DNA of 33,780 nucleotides from Thermoplasmata archaeon (GCA_014894395.1 JADBLO010000120.1:1-33780), one strand, 5' to 3'; positions 8,444-17,551 are shown, counted from the first letter of the stretch. Numbers and translations: made by a program. Notes: generated from the letters alone by a model not told the origin.

Positions 8444-9297
8444 AGGGTTGCCTCTAGAGCTTTTTGTGCAGTATCTAGTTCTTTCATAGCGAGCTTGTAT
8501 TCCATTTCGTTCGGAGGCACACCATGGAAATCAATGTTGTTTTCCATAAATGAAATACCTTTCCCTTTCACGGTATTTAAGATGATCATGGTCGGTTGGT
8601 TTTTTTGTTCACTTGCGGTGAGGAGTGCGTCGATGATTTCTTCAATATCATGGCCATCAACTTCAAGGACATACCAGCCAAAAGAGCTCCATCGATCCCG
8701 TACTGATTCCAGACGGAGAACATCTTCGGTGTTCCCATCGATTTGTAAGAAATTCCTGTCAATGAGTGCAGTGAGGTTGTCGAGTTTATAATGGGATGCT
8801 GATGCTGCTGCTTCCCAGATTTGTCCTTCGTCGGTTTCCCCGTCTCCAACCATAACATAGACGCGGTAGTCTTTTTTATCAAGTTTCCCGGCCAAGGCTA
8901 TCCCGTTTGCGAACGAGAGTCCGTGGCCAAGAGACCCGGTTGATGCTTCAACGCCCGGAATGTGCGTGCATACCGGATGTCCTTGTAACATGCAATTGAT
9001 TTGTCTGAGAAAAAGCAGTTCTTTTACATCAAAATATCCGCACTCTGCAAGCACTGCATACAGTGTCGGAGCAGCGTGACCTTTGCTTAATACGAACCGG
9101 TCCCTGTTTGGATCTTTCGGGTTTTTCGGGTTATGTTTCATGTGGTGGAAATAGAGGGCAACGATTGCTTCTACCGCAGAAAGGGAGCCACCAGGATGCC
9201 CCGATTTTGCTCGATATAACATTTCAATGATATGCTTTCTAATTTTCACTGCAGTAAGGTCTAATTTTCTGATAAATTCTTCATCGTGTTGCTTCAA
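8440..9297 (-). CDS. Transketolase, N-terminal (ThDP-binding) subunit
   Basis: A 285-aa subunit that binds the diphosphate of thiamine diphosphate. It shows AKSGHPGGSLSAVEAI near the start, FVLSKGHAAPTLYAVL, and the ThDP motif GDGETDEG ending at DRN. It is the first gene of a two-gene operon with the C-terminal subunit, overlapping it by 4 bp. The start appears to be TTG at 9297 (MKQHDEEF). GGGCGGGG lies about 7 nt upstream, and the next in-frame ATG falls inside the conserved helix before AKSGHPGG, so it is too late. A TATA-like GTATATAC sits about 60 nt upstream. The leader contains a small CAGG-GAA-CCTG hairpin and the near-palindrome CCGGTTAACTGG, a possible regulatory site. Confidence 0.93.
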   Translation of the reverse strand: MKQHDEEFIRKLDLTAVKIRKHIIEMLYRAKSGHPGGSLSAVEAIVALYFHHMKHNPKNPKDPNRDRFVLSKGHAAPTLYAVLAECGYFDVKELLFLRQINCMLQGHPVCTHIPGVEASTGSLGHGLSFANGIALAGKLDKKDYRVYVMVGDGETDEGQIWEAAASASHYKLDNLTALIDRNFLQIDGNTEDVLRLESVRDRWSSFGWYVLEVDGHDIEEIIDALLTASEQKNQPTMIILNTVKGKGISFMENNIDFHGVPPNEMEYKLAMKELDTAQKALEATL

Positions 9298-9425
9298 ATG
9301 TTCGCCCCGCCCAGTTAACCGGAATTGAAACAGGTTCCCTGAATGTTTTTTTCATGTATATACTTTTTGTAAAAAAAAACAAGAGTTGTCTCCAGAGTCA
9401 GAACCTATGCGAGATACAGGTTTTT

Positions 9426-10259
9426 CTACTCAGGAGGTTCTTTTTTTGTATGAAATCGTGAGAACTGGTAGAGGTCTTGGTAGATTTCTGGTCTTATGTC
9501 TCGTAATACTGGTCGTCGTGCCCGTGCTGGTTCTAGTTGTTTGAAGTTAATGTCGCAGGTAATGATGCTTTCTTTAAAGTATGGTGCTTTAATGATAAGG
9601 TTTCCCAAGGGGTCGTAAACTTGCGAGCCAGCCCAATAAATAAGGTCTTCTTGGTTTCCTGCGAGGTTGACGTAAGCGACGAAAACCGTGTTTTCTAATG
9701 CGCGCGCTGGCAGTAATATTTCAAAGTATTTTCTTGTGGTTGTTGGTGATGCTGAGATGCAGATAAGGAGGTCAGCTCCTTGTAAGGTGAGTGCTTTTGC
9801 AAGCTCCGGAAAGTTGAGGTCATAGCAGATGAGCAACCCAATTTTTCCAAAGATGGTGTTGAAGACAGGGAGTTCTTCACCTTGGTCGAAGAAAATTTTT
9901 TCTTCGAAAGGTCCTGCAGTTGGTAGGAACCATTTTTTGTATGCATCTACGGTGCCATTTGGATGAATTAACACTGATGCATTGTAGATGAGGCCATCAA
10001 CCTTGTCATCTTTTGTTGGCATGCCAAAAACGATGTAACATTGTTTGTTTTTTGCGATTTTTTTAAGAAATTGGATGGATGGCCCGTTAAGTGGTTCTGC
10101 AAGGTCCCTGAATTCGTCTTTGCAGCGATCCCCCGAGAGGAAATACTCACCGAAGATGTAGATGTCTGCTTTTATTTTATTGATGTAGTTCTCCATGATT
10201 TGAATGTTTTTTGTTTTATTTGCGATGGTTGGTCGTGCGGAGATGAGTGCAAGTTTCAT
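9426..10259 (-). CDS. Carbon-nitrogen hydrolase (nitrilase superfamily)
   Basis: A 277-aa cytoplasmic amidase-type enzyme with the full nitrilase catalytic set: Glu38 in YIFGEYFLSG, Lys109 in AYKKWFLP and Cys145 in LLICYDLNFPE. The family hydrolyses amides, nitriles or N-carbamoyl compounds through a thioester on the Cys. The substrate cannot be read from sequence; deaminated glutathione, omega-amides, N-carbamoylputrescine and free amides are all possible. Length matches stand-alone nitrilase-like amidases, and no glutaminase/NAD-synthetase fusion is present. It is transcribed away from the DUF6015-like gene. The ATG at 10259 is used because the conserved first strand (KLALISARP) begins immediately. 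Confidence 0.88.
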   Translation of the reverse strand: MKLALISARPTIANKTKNIQIMENYINKIKADIYIFGEYFLSGDRCKDEFRDLAEPLNGPSIQFLKKIAKNKQCYIVFGMPTKDDKVDGLIYNASVLIHPNGTVDAYKKWFLPTAGPFEEKIFFDQGEELPVFNTIFGKIGLLICYDLNFPELAKALTLQGADLLICISASPTTTRKYFEILLPARALENTVFVAYVNLAGNQEDLIYWAGSQVYDPLGNLIIKAPYFKESIITCDINFKQLEPARARRPVLRDIRPEIYQDLYQFSRFHTKKEPPE

Positions 10260-10361
10260 AGGAACAACTCGTTGGGGTATGGTTCATATGTGTTATAATA
10301 TTTATTGAGTGCAAGAGCGGTTGGATTGGGCGAATGTAGTAAAAGAGGCTAAAGAAGGGAA

Positions 10362-10411
10362 AATTATATATACTAATAAAGATAAAATTATACTATTGAA
10401 GAAGAAAGGAG
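10362..10411 (+). promoter_or_regulatory. Promoter and ribosome-binding site of the DUF6015-like gene
   Basis: A TATA element ATTATATATACTA (about 10364-10376) and a second AT-rich box at 10384-10393 precede the strong Shine-Dalgarno AAAGGAG (10405-10411), 7 nt before the ATG. The same 13-nt ATTATATATACTA occurs before the micro-ORF at 27822-27953. Confidence 0.6.
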
Positions 10412-10418
10412 AAATACT

Positions 10419-10823
10419 ATGCCGCTTGTCACCTTGAATGCACTCGCAAAAACAATCCAAAGAAAGCTTAATATTGACGAAAAAGAAGCACGACGATACG
10501 CTGAGATCGTCATGGATATGTTCGGATATGATGACCGTATTATTGATAATATCCTTGATCATTCTGATCGACGCTTATTCTACCGTTTGGAATCAGAAGG
10601 AATTCTGAACACCCGACGAGATGAAGCTCTTCTGTGTGATGGAACGAACTGGCGGATTCGTTATTGGGAGTTTCAGAAAAATGCGATTTTCTCATCTGAA
10701 ACGAAGACGAAGGGGAGGCGCATCAGAATGAAGAATAGGAATGTTCTCTCATACAACCCTCACACTATTTATTCCTCATTGCCTGAGACGGCATGGACCA
10801 CCCGAAAAACCCATGTCATATGA
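10419..10823 (+). CDS. Conserved archaeal small protein, DUF6015-like
   Basis: A 134-aa soluble protein of unknown function. Residues 1-90 look like an all-helical domain ending in a wing-like hairpin: TLNALAKTIQRKLNIDEKEA, then YAEIVMDMFGYDDRIIDN, then FYRLESEGILNTRRDEALL and NWRIRYWEF. This fits a winged-helix-like fold and resembles the DUF6015 family I recall from Thermoplasmata; that assignment is from memory. The tail after residue 92 (SSETKTKGRRIRMKNRN) is basic and probably disordered, consistent with nucleic-acid contact. A clear promoter and AAAGGAG site precede the ATG at 10419. It could be a chromatin or transcription-associated factor, but nothing in the neighbourhood shows a partner. 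Confidence 0.75.
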   Translation: MPLVTLNALAKTIQRKLNIDEKEARRYAEIVMDMFGYDDRIIDNILDHSDRRLFYRLESEGILNTRRDEALLCDGTNWRIRYWEFQKNAIFSSETKTKGRRIRMKNRNVLSYNPHTIYSSLPETAWTTRKTHVI

Positions 10824-10887
10824 ATATTCCCATATGGTGATCCTCTTTCGATTTTTTACCTCATTGTTTGAGCGAACATCTTTTTTA

Positions 10888-10912
10888 ACAGGGAACATGA
10901 TATCGTCCCTGT
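10888..10912 (+). promoter_or_regulatory. 7-bp inverted repeat next to the formate-THF ligase start
   Basis: ACAGGGA and TCCCTGT are perfectly inverted around an 11-nt spacer and end 6 nt before the ATG at 10919. A TATA-like TTTTTTAACA (10881-10890) overlaps the left arm. There is no Shine-Dalgarno sequence, so the repeat lies at the predicted transcription start and could be an operator or a 5-prime hairpin. Confidence 0.4.
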
Positions 10913-10918
10913 CATTGT

Positions 10919-12568
10919 ATGAAAACCGATATCGAAATTGCACGCTCTATTCCTCTTCTTCCTATAGAAGACATTGCTGCAAAAGCAGGGATTCATGAGG
11001 ACGAGTACTTCTGCTGGGGTCGCTCCAAAGCAAAGGTTTCCCTGGATGTACTGAAGAGAGTAAAACAGCAGAAACAGGGAAAGCTGATTCTTGTAACAAC
11101 GATTAATCCGACGTCAAGTGGTGAGGGGAAAACAACGGTGACGATCGGGTTGGCACAAGCGCTTGCACAGCTCGGGAAAAAAACCATGCTGGGGATCCGA
11201 GAACCATCGATGGGTCCGATTATGGGGAAGAAAGGCGGTGCTACCGGTGGAGGGTATGCGCAGGTTCTTCCGATGGAGGATATTAATCTTCATTTCACTG
11301 GCGATATGCATGCGATTACGAGTGCACATAACCTTCTTGCAAGTTTACTTGATAATCACATTCATCATGGTGACCTGTTTCATATTGATCCTCGGTTTAT
11401 TGTCTGGCCGCGGGTTCTGGATATCAGTGATCGGGCATTACGCAAAGTTGTTGTTGGGCTTGGTGGACCTTCCGATGGTGTTCCTCATGAGATTGAGTTT
11501 TCGATCACCCCAGCCTCCGAGATCATGGCAATCCTGTGTCTGTCCAAGGATTTGAATGATTTACGGAATCGGCTCAGTCGCATCATTGTTGCTTATACCT
11601 ATGATAATAAGCCGGTGACTGCCGCTGATCTGAAAGCAGTGGGTGCGATGACGGTGTTATTGAAGGATGCGATCATGCCCAATCTAGTACAGACCGTCGA
11701 GGGTGTCCCTGCGTTTGTCCATGGCGGCCCATTCGCCAATATCGCACACGGAACCAATAGTCTTATTGCGGATATGATGGGGTTGCGTCTTGCTGATTAT
11801 TTTGTGACCGAGGCAGGGTTCGGCTCTGAGCTGGGAGCGGAGAAATTCTTCGATATCGTCTGTCGAACCGGGAACCTTATCCCTGATGCGGTTGTGCTCG
11901 TGGTAAGTATAAGGGCATTGAAACGACATGGTGAAGGCAATGATCGTAAGGCTCTTCAGAAAGGGCTTGAAAACCTTGAAAAACACCTTGAAAACATCTC
12001 CTGGTTTCAGGTCCCGGTGATTGTCGCTATCAATCAGTTTGCTGATGATACCGATGAAGAATTTGATTTTGTTGAGGATTTTTGCTCAAAAAAACAGGTA
12101 CCGTGTGCGGTCGTTGATGTCTGGGGAAAGGGGGGCGAAGGTGGAATTGAGCTTGCGGGGAAGCTGATTAGTTTGATTCATAACACACCGTCTCGTTTCA
12201 CCTATTTGTATGATCTTGATCTACCAGTAAAAGAGAAGATCGAAATAATTGCGAAGAAGATGTACGGAGCAGATAGGGTTGGATATTCCGTGAACGCAGA
12301 AAGTGACATTAAACTGTGTGTGGAGCTAGGGCTTGATTCACTTCCTATTTGTATTGCGAAGACACCGTACTCCTTGTCTGATAATCCGCTATTGCTAGGC
12401 AGGCCGACTGGTTTTAAGATCACGGTCCGGGATATCAAGTTCTCTGCGGGTGCCGGGTTTTTGGTACCAATGACCGGGAAAATTACGACCATGCCCGGTC
12501 TTCCCCCGCACCCTCAGTCCGAGTTCATGGATATTGATAAGAACGGGAATATCATTGGGTTATCCTGA
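10919..12568 (+). CDS. fhs: Formate--tetrahydrofolate ligase
   Basis: A 549-aa enzyme that makes 10-formyl-tetrahydrofolate from formate, THF and ATP. Residues 64-73 are the family P-loop (PTSSGEGKTT). LGIREPSMGPIMGKKGGATGG and the following FTGDMHAITSAHNLL are diagnostic, as are VHGGPFANIAHGTNS and EAGFGSELGAEKFF. Length is typical (about 550-560 aa). The enzyme is widespread in bacteria and rarer in archaea, where formate is usually activated on methanopterin, so its presence points to folate-type C1 metabolism and possibly acquisition from bacteria. No folD or other C1 genes are adjacent. It is preceded by an inverted repeat but no Shine-Dalgarno sequence, and is followed by a T8 terminator. 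Confidence 0.95.
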   Translation: MKTDIEIARSIPLLPIEDIAAKAGIHEDEYFCWGRSKAKVSLDVLKRVKQQKQGKLILVTTINPTSSGEGKTTVTIGLAQALAQLGKKTMLGIREPSMGPIMGKKGGATGGGYAQVLPMEDINLHFTGDMHAITSAHNLLASLLDNHIHHGDLFHIDPRFIVWPRVLDISDRALRKVVVGLGGPSDGVPHEIEFSITPASEIMAILCLSKDLNDLRNRLSRIIVAYTYDNKPVTAADLKAVGAMTVLLKDAIMPNLVQTVEGVPAFVHGGPFANIAHGTNSLIADMMGLRLADYFVTEAGFGSELGAEKFFDIVCRTGNLIPDAVVLVVSIRALKRHGEGNDRKALQKGLENLEKHLENISWFQVPVIVAINQFADDTDEEFDFVEDFCSKKQVPCAVVDVWGKGGEGGIELAGKLISLIHNTPSRFTYLYDLDLPVKEKIEIIAKKMYGADRVGYSVNAESDIKLCVELGLDSLPICIAKTPYSLSDNPLLLGRPTGFKITVRDIKFSAGAGFLVPMTGKITTMPGLPPHPQSEFMDIDKNGNIIGLS

Positions 12569-12573
12569 GCCTG

Positions 12574-12581
12574 TTTTTTTT
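12574..12581 (+). terminator. T-tract terminator after fhs
   Basis: Eight consecutive T residues begin 6 nt after the stop codon of the formate-THF ligase gene, a typical archaeal intrinsic terminator. Confidence 0.5.
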
Positions 12582-12651
12582 ATCATTATTAGTACTACAG
12601 TACTCTTTATATATGTAACAACGATTATCAAAGTTGGGCGAGGAATCCTTT

Positions 12652-13941
12652 ATGTCTGAGGATAATATTGAACAGCAGATTGATGATATTCTTGAAGCAC
12701 TTCGTGAGACATCAGGAAAAGAAGTAAGTCGAGATGAACTGGAAAAAGAGTTGAAGAAGTTTTTGGAATATGGTGTACCTCCTGATCATGCGAAGCAGAC
12801 GCTGGTAAAGAAGTTTGGTGGTGGATATAAGCAGCCGCCGTCTTCAGAGCGTACCTTGGTTGTTGATTTGAAGCCGGATCAGCAGAGTGTTCATGTGCTC
12901 TGTCGTGTTGTTTCGGTGAATCCTCGGGAGATACAGGTGAAGGGGGAAGCGCGGAAGATATTCTATGGCATCCTTGGTGATGAAAGTGGGACGATTCAGT
13001 TTACCGCGTGGAAGGATTTTGAGCTTGAAAAAGGCACAGTCGTGGATATCGCGAACGCATATACGAAGGAATGGCAAGGGAGCGTGAAAGTGAATTTCGG
13101 TGATCGAACCAGGATTAAGAAGACGGATGCGTCAGAGGTTCCTGAGGTGAACGCGGAGCCACGGGAATACAAGGTAAAAGAGTTACGCGGTGGTCTGAGT
13201 TCTGTTGAGGTGACCGCGCGAATCCTTGAGATAAAAGATCGTGACGTGGAGATTTCGGGTCAGAAAAAGAAGGTTTTCTCAGGGTTGATTGGTGATGAGA
13301 CGGGGAAGGCACAATTTACCGCGTGGTATGATTTTAAGTTAAAAGAAGGCGCTGTGGTGAAGATTTCTGGTGGGTATGTGAAAGCCTGGAAGGGTATTCC
13401 ACAGTTCACGTTTGATGAGAAGGCAACCGTGGAGAAACTTGATGCGAATAAGATTCCAAAAAAAGACGTAAAAACACAAAAAATAGTGCTGTCTGAGCTG
13501 GTGGATCGGAACGGTGCCTTGGATGTAGAAGTGGAAGGGACCGTCATTGAGATTCGGAAAGGTTCTGGGCTCGTGCAGCGATGCCCGGAGTGCAACCGGG
13601 TTCTCCAGCAGGGCGCATGTGCGGTGCATGGGGCTGTCGAAGGCAAGGCTGATATACGGATGAAACTGGTCATTGATGATGGAACCGGTTCGGTGAGTGC
13701 GATCCTTGGAAAGGAGCTTACTGAAAAACTTCTTGAGAAAACCATGAATGATTCCTCAAACGATGATGGTCTTGTTGAAGAAATGAATAGCAGGTTATTT
13801 GGTCATCGGATCAGTTTACAGGGGAATGCTTTGGGTGATCAGTTTGGGGTGACCTTGATTGCTCGTGATGCGAAACGTGTTGATTTTAATGTTGCTGCGG
13901 AAGCTGAACGATTGTCTCAGGAGCTGGAGGAGTTGCTATGA
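12652..13941 (+). CDS. Replication protein A, multi-OB-fold subunit with zinc finger
   Basis: A 429-aa single-stranded-DNA-binding protein used in replication and repair. The first 55 residues are helical and acidic. They are followed by two clearly repeated OB folds (about 65-160 and 165-265); each has the same core, GDESGTIQFTAWKDF in the first and GDETGKAQFTAWYDF in the second. The third OB unit (about 275-425) carries the zinc finger CPECNRVLQQGACAVHG (Cys-x2-Cys-x8-Cys-x2-His), as in euryarchaeal RPA. The start is taken at the ATG at 12652 because GAGGA (12640-12644) precedes it with 7 nt spacing; the open frame begins earlier at a TTG. A TATA box (CTTTATATATGT) lies at about 12604-12615. 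It overlaps the next gene by 4 bp. Confidence 0.92.
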   Translation: MSEDNIEQQIDDILEALRETSGKEVSRDELEKELKKFLEYGVPPDHAKQTLVKKFGGGYKQPPSSERTLVVDLKPDQQSVHVLCRVVSVNPREIQVKGEARKIFYGILGDESGTIQFTAWKDFELEKGTVVDIANAYTKEWQGSVKVNFGDRTRIKKTDASEVPEVNAEPREYKVKELRGGLSSVEVTARILEIKDRDVEISGQKKKVFSGLIGDETGKAQFTAWYDFKLKEGAVVKISGGYVKAWKGIPQFTFDEKATVEKLDANKIPKKDVKTQKIVLSELVDRNGALDVEVEGTVIEIRKGSGLVQRCPECNRVLQQGACAVHGAVEGKADIRMKLVIDDGTGSVSAILGKELTEKLLEKTMNDSSNDDGLVEEMNSRLFGHRISLQGNALGDQFGVTLIARDAKRVDFNVAAEAERLSQELEELL

Positions 13942-14876
13942 GACGGGAGCCTGCGTGGCGGATTTTTGCTGCGGAGTACAACGATGCATCAATAGAGATT
14001 AAGGGCATTGGAGAAAAGGCGCCCTCCTATGTGGTGACACCCCTGGGCAGTAAAGTGAATCGGGTGTTTATTACTGGTGTGTTGACTGATGTGGAGAGCG
14101 TTACGGAGGGCGGGGAGTATCTGCGAGCGCATTTGTCTGACCCAACCGGCGTGTTTACGATTTATTCAGGGCAGTATCAGCAGGAAGCAACGAACAAGTT
14201 GCAGAGCATTGAGGCTCCTGCGTTTGTTGCGATTATCGGCAAGATACGAACATATATCCCTGAGGAGGGTACGATGTATGTGTCGTTGCGTCCTGAGTTG
14301 GTGCGTGAGGTGAACGCGGAGGCGCGAGACCGCTGGATCATTGAAACCTGCATGCAGACGAAACAGCGTATTGGCGCGATCATTGAAGCAATGAAGATGA
14401 CGCAGCCGAACGTGTACGACCTTAAGAAACTTGGATACAGTCGTGAATTGTCTGAAGGGATTGTCGCTGCATTGAAGAAATATGGCACTGTCGATGTGAA
14501 TAAGTATGCAGCGCTTATCCGCGAGTCGTTGCAGTACATTGTCCCTGTAACCTCGGAGAAATTCGAAGAGGTTCGAAAGGATGAGAAACTGGAGATTAAA
14601 GAACGGAAAAAAGAATCAAAAAAAGAGCAAAAGAAACCGAAAAAACAAGAGGGGGAGCAACCTGTACCTGCGTCTGAAGCTGCAGGAGACCCCGAGACTG
14701 TTGTGTTAGAGACGATCAAGGAAATTGAGGGTGCAGAGGGTGCTCCGTGGGATAGTATCGTAGAGAAATGTAAGAAACAGGGCTTGGATGAGAATTCTAT
14801 CGAGGAAGCGTTAACGTCATTGATGGATAAAGGGTTTATTTTTGAGCCGGTGCTGGGGACGCTTAAATCAACGTAA
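13938..14876 (+). CDS. RPA-associated protein (COG3390-type second RPA subunit)
   Basis: A 312-aa partner of the large RPA subunit, encoded in the usual archaeal arrangement with an ATGA overlap that couples translation. An N-terminal OB fold covers about 10-120 (VFITGVLTDVESVTEGGEY, then HLSDPTGVFTIYSG). A helical middle follows, then a charged Lys/Glu linker (about 210-240), then a C-terminal winged-helix domain (about 245-312, DSIVEKCKKQGLDENSIEEA) resembling the RPA32 C-terminal protein-interaction domain. The winged helix likely recruits repair or replication partners by analogy with eukaryotic RPA32; that is inference. The stop codon is directly adjacent to the stop codon of the convergent GPN GTPase gene. 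Confidence 0.85.
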   Translation: MRREPAWRIFAAEYNDASIEIKGIGEKAPSYVVTPLGSKVNRVFITGVLTDVESVTEGGEYLRAHLSDPTGVFTIYSGQYQQEATNKLQSIEAPAFVAIIGKIRTYIPEEGTMYVSLRPELVREVNAEARDRWIIETCMQTKQRIGAIIEAMKMTQPNVYDLKKLGYSRELSEGIVAALKKYGTVDVNKYAALIRESLQYIVPVTSEKFEEVRKDEKLEIKERKKESKKEQKKPKKQEGEQPVPASEAAGDPETVVLETIKEIEGAEGAPWDSIVEKCKKQGLDENSIEEALTSLMDKGFIFEPVLGTLKST

Positions 14877-15650
14877 TCAATCTTTTAACAGGTCTTCTCC
14901 GCCTTCAAATTGCTGTTGGAGAACGGTATAGAGGTCTTCGATACCGAAATAATTCTTTTTTGAGGTCGGAATAAGTCGTGTGTACCCACCCATCTGTTTG
15001 ATGAGGCGAAGTATCTGCTCGCTCAGCTCTCGATGCACGGATGCCTCTTCGCTACAAAGCGCCTCGTAGATTTCATCAGGGTCACTTGACCATCTTTGAA
15101 TAAGCTCTAATTCTTTTTTTGAGAGCAAATCTGCTTTGCTGAGGATATTTATTTGTGGTTGACTTAAGCGGAAGTTCGTGGTAATCGCAAGCAGTAGCTG
15201 TGAGACAAACCCTGATGCTGTTTTTGCCAGCATTGGATCAAGAAGGTAGCAAATCACCGATTTTTCTGGGCTGAGGAACTTCACGGTATACTTTCCTGCT
15301 TCTCGGAACACGAACAGCTCCACTTGTCCGGGGGTATCTATGAGGATATAATCTGCTTTGAATGAGTTGATGCTTTCCTTGACATCACCGGTGTTGAGTG
15401 CGATCATGTCAGCGCAGGCGATCTGTGCGCCATTTGGTCCGAGTTTGTTTGTATCCATTATCTCTCGCAGGGATATCCAGTCCCTGATGTCGACATCAGG
15501 TTCATAGGGAAGATTTTCTGCACCAGGATCAAGATTGACTATGATTGCGTCCAACCCGCGTTCTTTACACCATTGTTGCATTGATGCGGTCAACGTGGAT
15601 TTTCCTGATCCCGCGGTTCCAATGAAATACACGAAGATTTCTTGTTTCAT
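14877..15650 (-). CDS. GPN-loop GTPase
   Basis: A 257-aa SIMIBI-class GTPase of the GPN/XAB1 family, whose eukaryotic members help assemble RNA polymerase II. Visible motifs are the P-loop GTAGSGKST (11-19), NLDPGAENLPYEPDVDIRDW, the family signature Gly71-Pro72-Asn73 in LGPNGAQ, DTPGQVELFVFRE for the G3 region, and LSKADLL in place of the usual NKxD G4. The homodimeric archaeal protein is thought to act in polymerase or ribosome biogenesis. It overlaps purD by 4 bp (15647-15650), so the two are co-translated. It ends 1 nt from the convergent RPA operon without an obvious terminator. Confidence 0.93.
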   Translation of the reverse strand: MKQEIFVYFIGTAGSGKSTLTASMQQWCKERGLDAIIVNLDPGAENLPYEPDVDIRDWISLREIMDTNKLGPNGAQIACADMIALNTGDVKESINSFKADYILIDTPGQVELFVFREAGKYTVKFLSPEKSVICYLLDPMLAKTASGFVSQLLLAITTNFRLSQPQINILSKADLLSKKELELIQRWSSDPDEIYEALCSEEASVHRELSEQILRLIKQMGGYTRLIPTSKKNYFGIEDLYTVLQQQFEGGEDLLKD

Positions 15651-16981
15651 TTCCGTCCTCGTATCTCTTTCATATGACGAACGCGTTTTTCAAGAAGTTT
15701 TTTCGTTCCAATATCATGCCGGATGAAGAGGTGATCACCCTTGATATAGGTTAATGCCTGCTCACAGATCTTTTCTGCTTCTGCGAGTTCATCGGTGATG
15801 CCGACGACCGCGAGAGATCGTGATGAACCGGTCATGATGTGATTATTTTTCTTGGTGACGGATGCGTAGAAAAGCATCGCACCTTCTTGTCGTATTGCGT
15901 TCTCGTTGACGTCTATTGTTTCACCAACCATGCTTTTTATACCGTACCCTTCAGGGACAACGTATTTGCAGACCGTTGATTTCTTCTCCATCTGTATATC
16001 TTTTTTGGAAAGTGTTATGTCAAGCATTGCGGAGCAGACCTCCATAAAATCGGTTTGTAGCAAGGGCAGGACGTTCATGGCCTCAGGGTCGCCGAACCGT
16101 GCGTTCACCTCAATGATTTTCACTCCGTTTGCGGTGAGGATGAACTGTCCGTAGATAGGGCCAATATACCGGCATCTTTCTTTCGCGAGAGCGCTGACGA
16201 TTTTCTGTAAAATGGAGACGCCTTCATCGTATTCGTGTTGCGTCAGAAATGGTAACAGCCCATTGGCGCAGGAGTACGACCCCATGCCGCCGGTGTTTGG
16301 GCCTTTATCGTCAGGTAATAACCGCTTATGGTCCTGCACGGCGGGCAGTGGAGCAAGATGCGATCCATCGGTAAATGCTTGCAGGGTAAATTCTTCGCCA
16401 ACCGCTTTTTCTTCGATGAGGACTTTAGCGGCTCCACCGATTTTATTCTGGATGACTTCCGTTACATAGGCCATGGCTTCATCGGTGCCGTTGAAGTGAT
16501 CGCCTGCGACATGGACGCCTTTTCCGCCGGTAAGACCAATAGGTTTGATTGCGACCTGGGCGTTGAGCTCTTCAATAAATTCTTTTGCTTCGCTAGAGTT
16601 CGTGAAGCTTTTATGATGAAGTTGACCAGGAATCTTGTATTTCGTGAGGAGGTTGCGCATCCATTCCTTGTCGGTCTCAATCCGTGCCGCGTTTTTTAGA
16701 GGAGCACACACATTGATGCCGTTCTTGGTCAGTTCATCAGCGATCCCCGCCTCCAGAGGTGCTTCAGGTCCGATTAACGCGATATCTATATTCTTTTTCG
16801 TAGCATAGGAGATAATATGATCTATTTGTGTTTCTTTTTCCAGGAGGTACTCAACAGCGAGCTTCTCAATACCAGGGTTAAGGTTATTCATTACGGAATA
16901 CAGTGTCGCCTGTTCTGATCGAGCTATAGCATCGCAGATTGCATGCTCTCTCGCGCCACCACCAACGACTAACACATTCAT
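15647..16981 (-). CDS. purD: Phosphoribosylamine--glycine ligase (GARS)
   Basis: A 444-aa ATP-grasp enzyme for the second step of de novo purine synthesis, joining glycine to phosphoribosylamine. It begins with the family signature VLVVGGGAREHAICDAIA and contains GPEAPLEAGIADEL, AIKPIGLTGGKGVHVAGDHF in the ATP-grasp part, and FGDPEAMNVLPLL, the GARS signature. Length is close to normal. GAGGGG precedes the ATG at 16981 by 6 nt. It lies 39 nt downstream of pyrE in the same direction and overlaps the GPN GTPase gene, so a pyrE-purD-GPN nucleotide/GTPase operon is likely. Confidence 0.96.
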   Translation of the reverse strand: MNVLVVGGGAREHAICDAIARSEQATLYSVMNNLNPGIEKLAVEYLLEKETQIDHIISYATKKNIDIALIGPEAPLEAGIADELTKNGINVCAPLKNAARIETDKEWMRNLLTKYKIPGQLHHKSFTNSSEAKEFIEELNAQVAIKPIGLTGGKGVHVAGDHFNGTDEAMAYVTEVIQNKIGGAAKVLIEEKAVGEEFTLQAFTDGSHLAPLPAVQDHKRLLPDDKGPNTGGMGSYSCANGLLPFLTQHEYDEGVSILQKIVSALAKERCRYIGPIYGQFILTANGVKIIEVNARFGDPEAMNVLPLLQTDFMEVCSAMLDITLSKKDIQMEKKSTVCKYVVPEGYGIKSMVGETIDVNENAIRQEGAMLFYASVTKKNNHIMTGSSRSLAVVGITDELAEAEKICEQALTYIKGDHLFIRHDIGTKKLLEKRVRHMKEIRGRK

Positions 16982-17020
16982 AGTTTTCCCCTCTCTATTA
17001 TTACATCCGAATATAGTTTT

Positions 17021-17551
17021 TTAGTGTTCCTTGTTTTTGAGGATTTCACTGACTGAGACCAAGGGTATGAACTCGACTTCTAATTTCTGGAGCTGCTCTC
17101 GTGCGCCGTTCTCCCGGTCTACGACGACGAGGACTTTTTCGACTTCTGCGTTGTTCTCTCGGAGAATCTGAATGGTTTTTACCACGGAGCCGCCACTGGT
17201 TGTAACATCTTCGACGATGAGCACGCTTTTTCCTTTGACATCGCCACCCTCGATCTGTTTTCCGGTGCCGTGCTCTCGTTTTTCTTTCCTGATGATCACA
17301 TACGGAATCCCGGTTTCGAGGGCAAGTGCAACAACGAGAGGTACTGCTCCGAGTTCCATGCCTGCGAGCATATCATAGCCTTTCGTGTAATCGCTCATCT
17401 GTTGTGCGATGATTTTGAGGATTTTTGGTTCTGTGCTTGCTTTCTTGATGTCGATATAGTAGTCGCTGATTGCTCCTGAGGTGAGTACGAATCGTCCGAA
17501 CTTGATTGCTCCGCATTCTTTGAGGTGTTGGATAAGTTTGTCCTTCTTCAT
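17021..17551 (-). CDS. pyrE: Orotate phosphoribosyltransferase
   Basis: A 176-aa type I phosphoribosyltransferase that converts orotate and PRPP to OMP in pyrimidine synthesis. The PRPP loop VLIVEDVTTSGGSVVKTI is intact, as are FGRFVLTSGAISDYYIDIKK at the N-terminus and AGMELGAVPLVVALAL. Length is typical for archaeal PyrE. A TATA element AAAATTATAAATC (17578-17590) predicts a transcript starting only about 7 nt before the ATG, and there is no Shine-Dalgarno sequence, so initiation is nearly leaderless. It is probably the first gene of an operon with purD. Confidence 0.95.
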   Translation of the reverse strand: MKKDKLIQHLKECGAIKFGRFVLTSGAISDYYIDIKKASTEPKILKIIAQQMSDYTKGYDMLAGMELGAVPLVVALALETGIPYVIIRKEKREHGTGKQIEGGDVKGKSVLIVEDVTTSGGSVVKTIQILRENNAEVEKVLVVVDRENGAREQLQKLEVEFIPLVSVSEILKNKEH

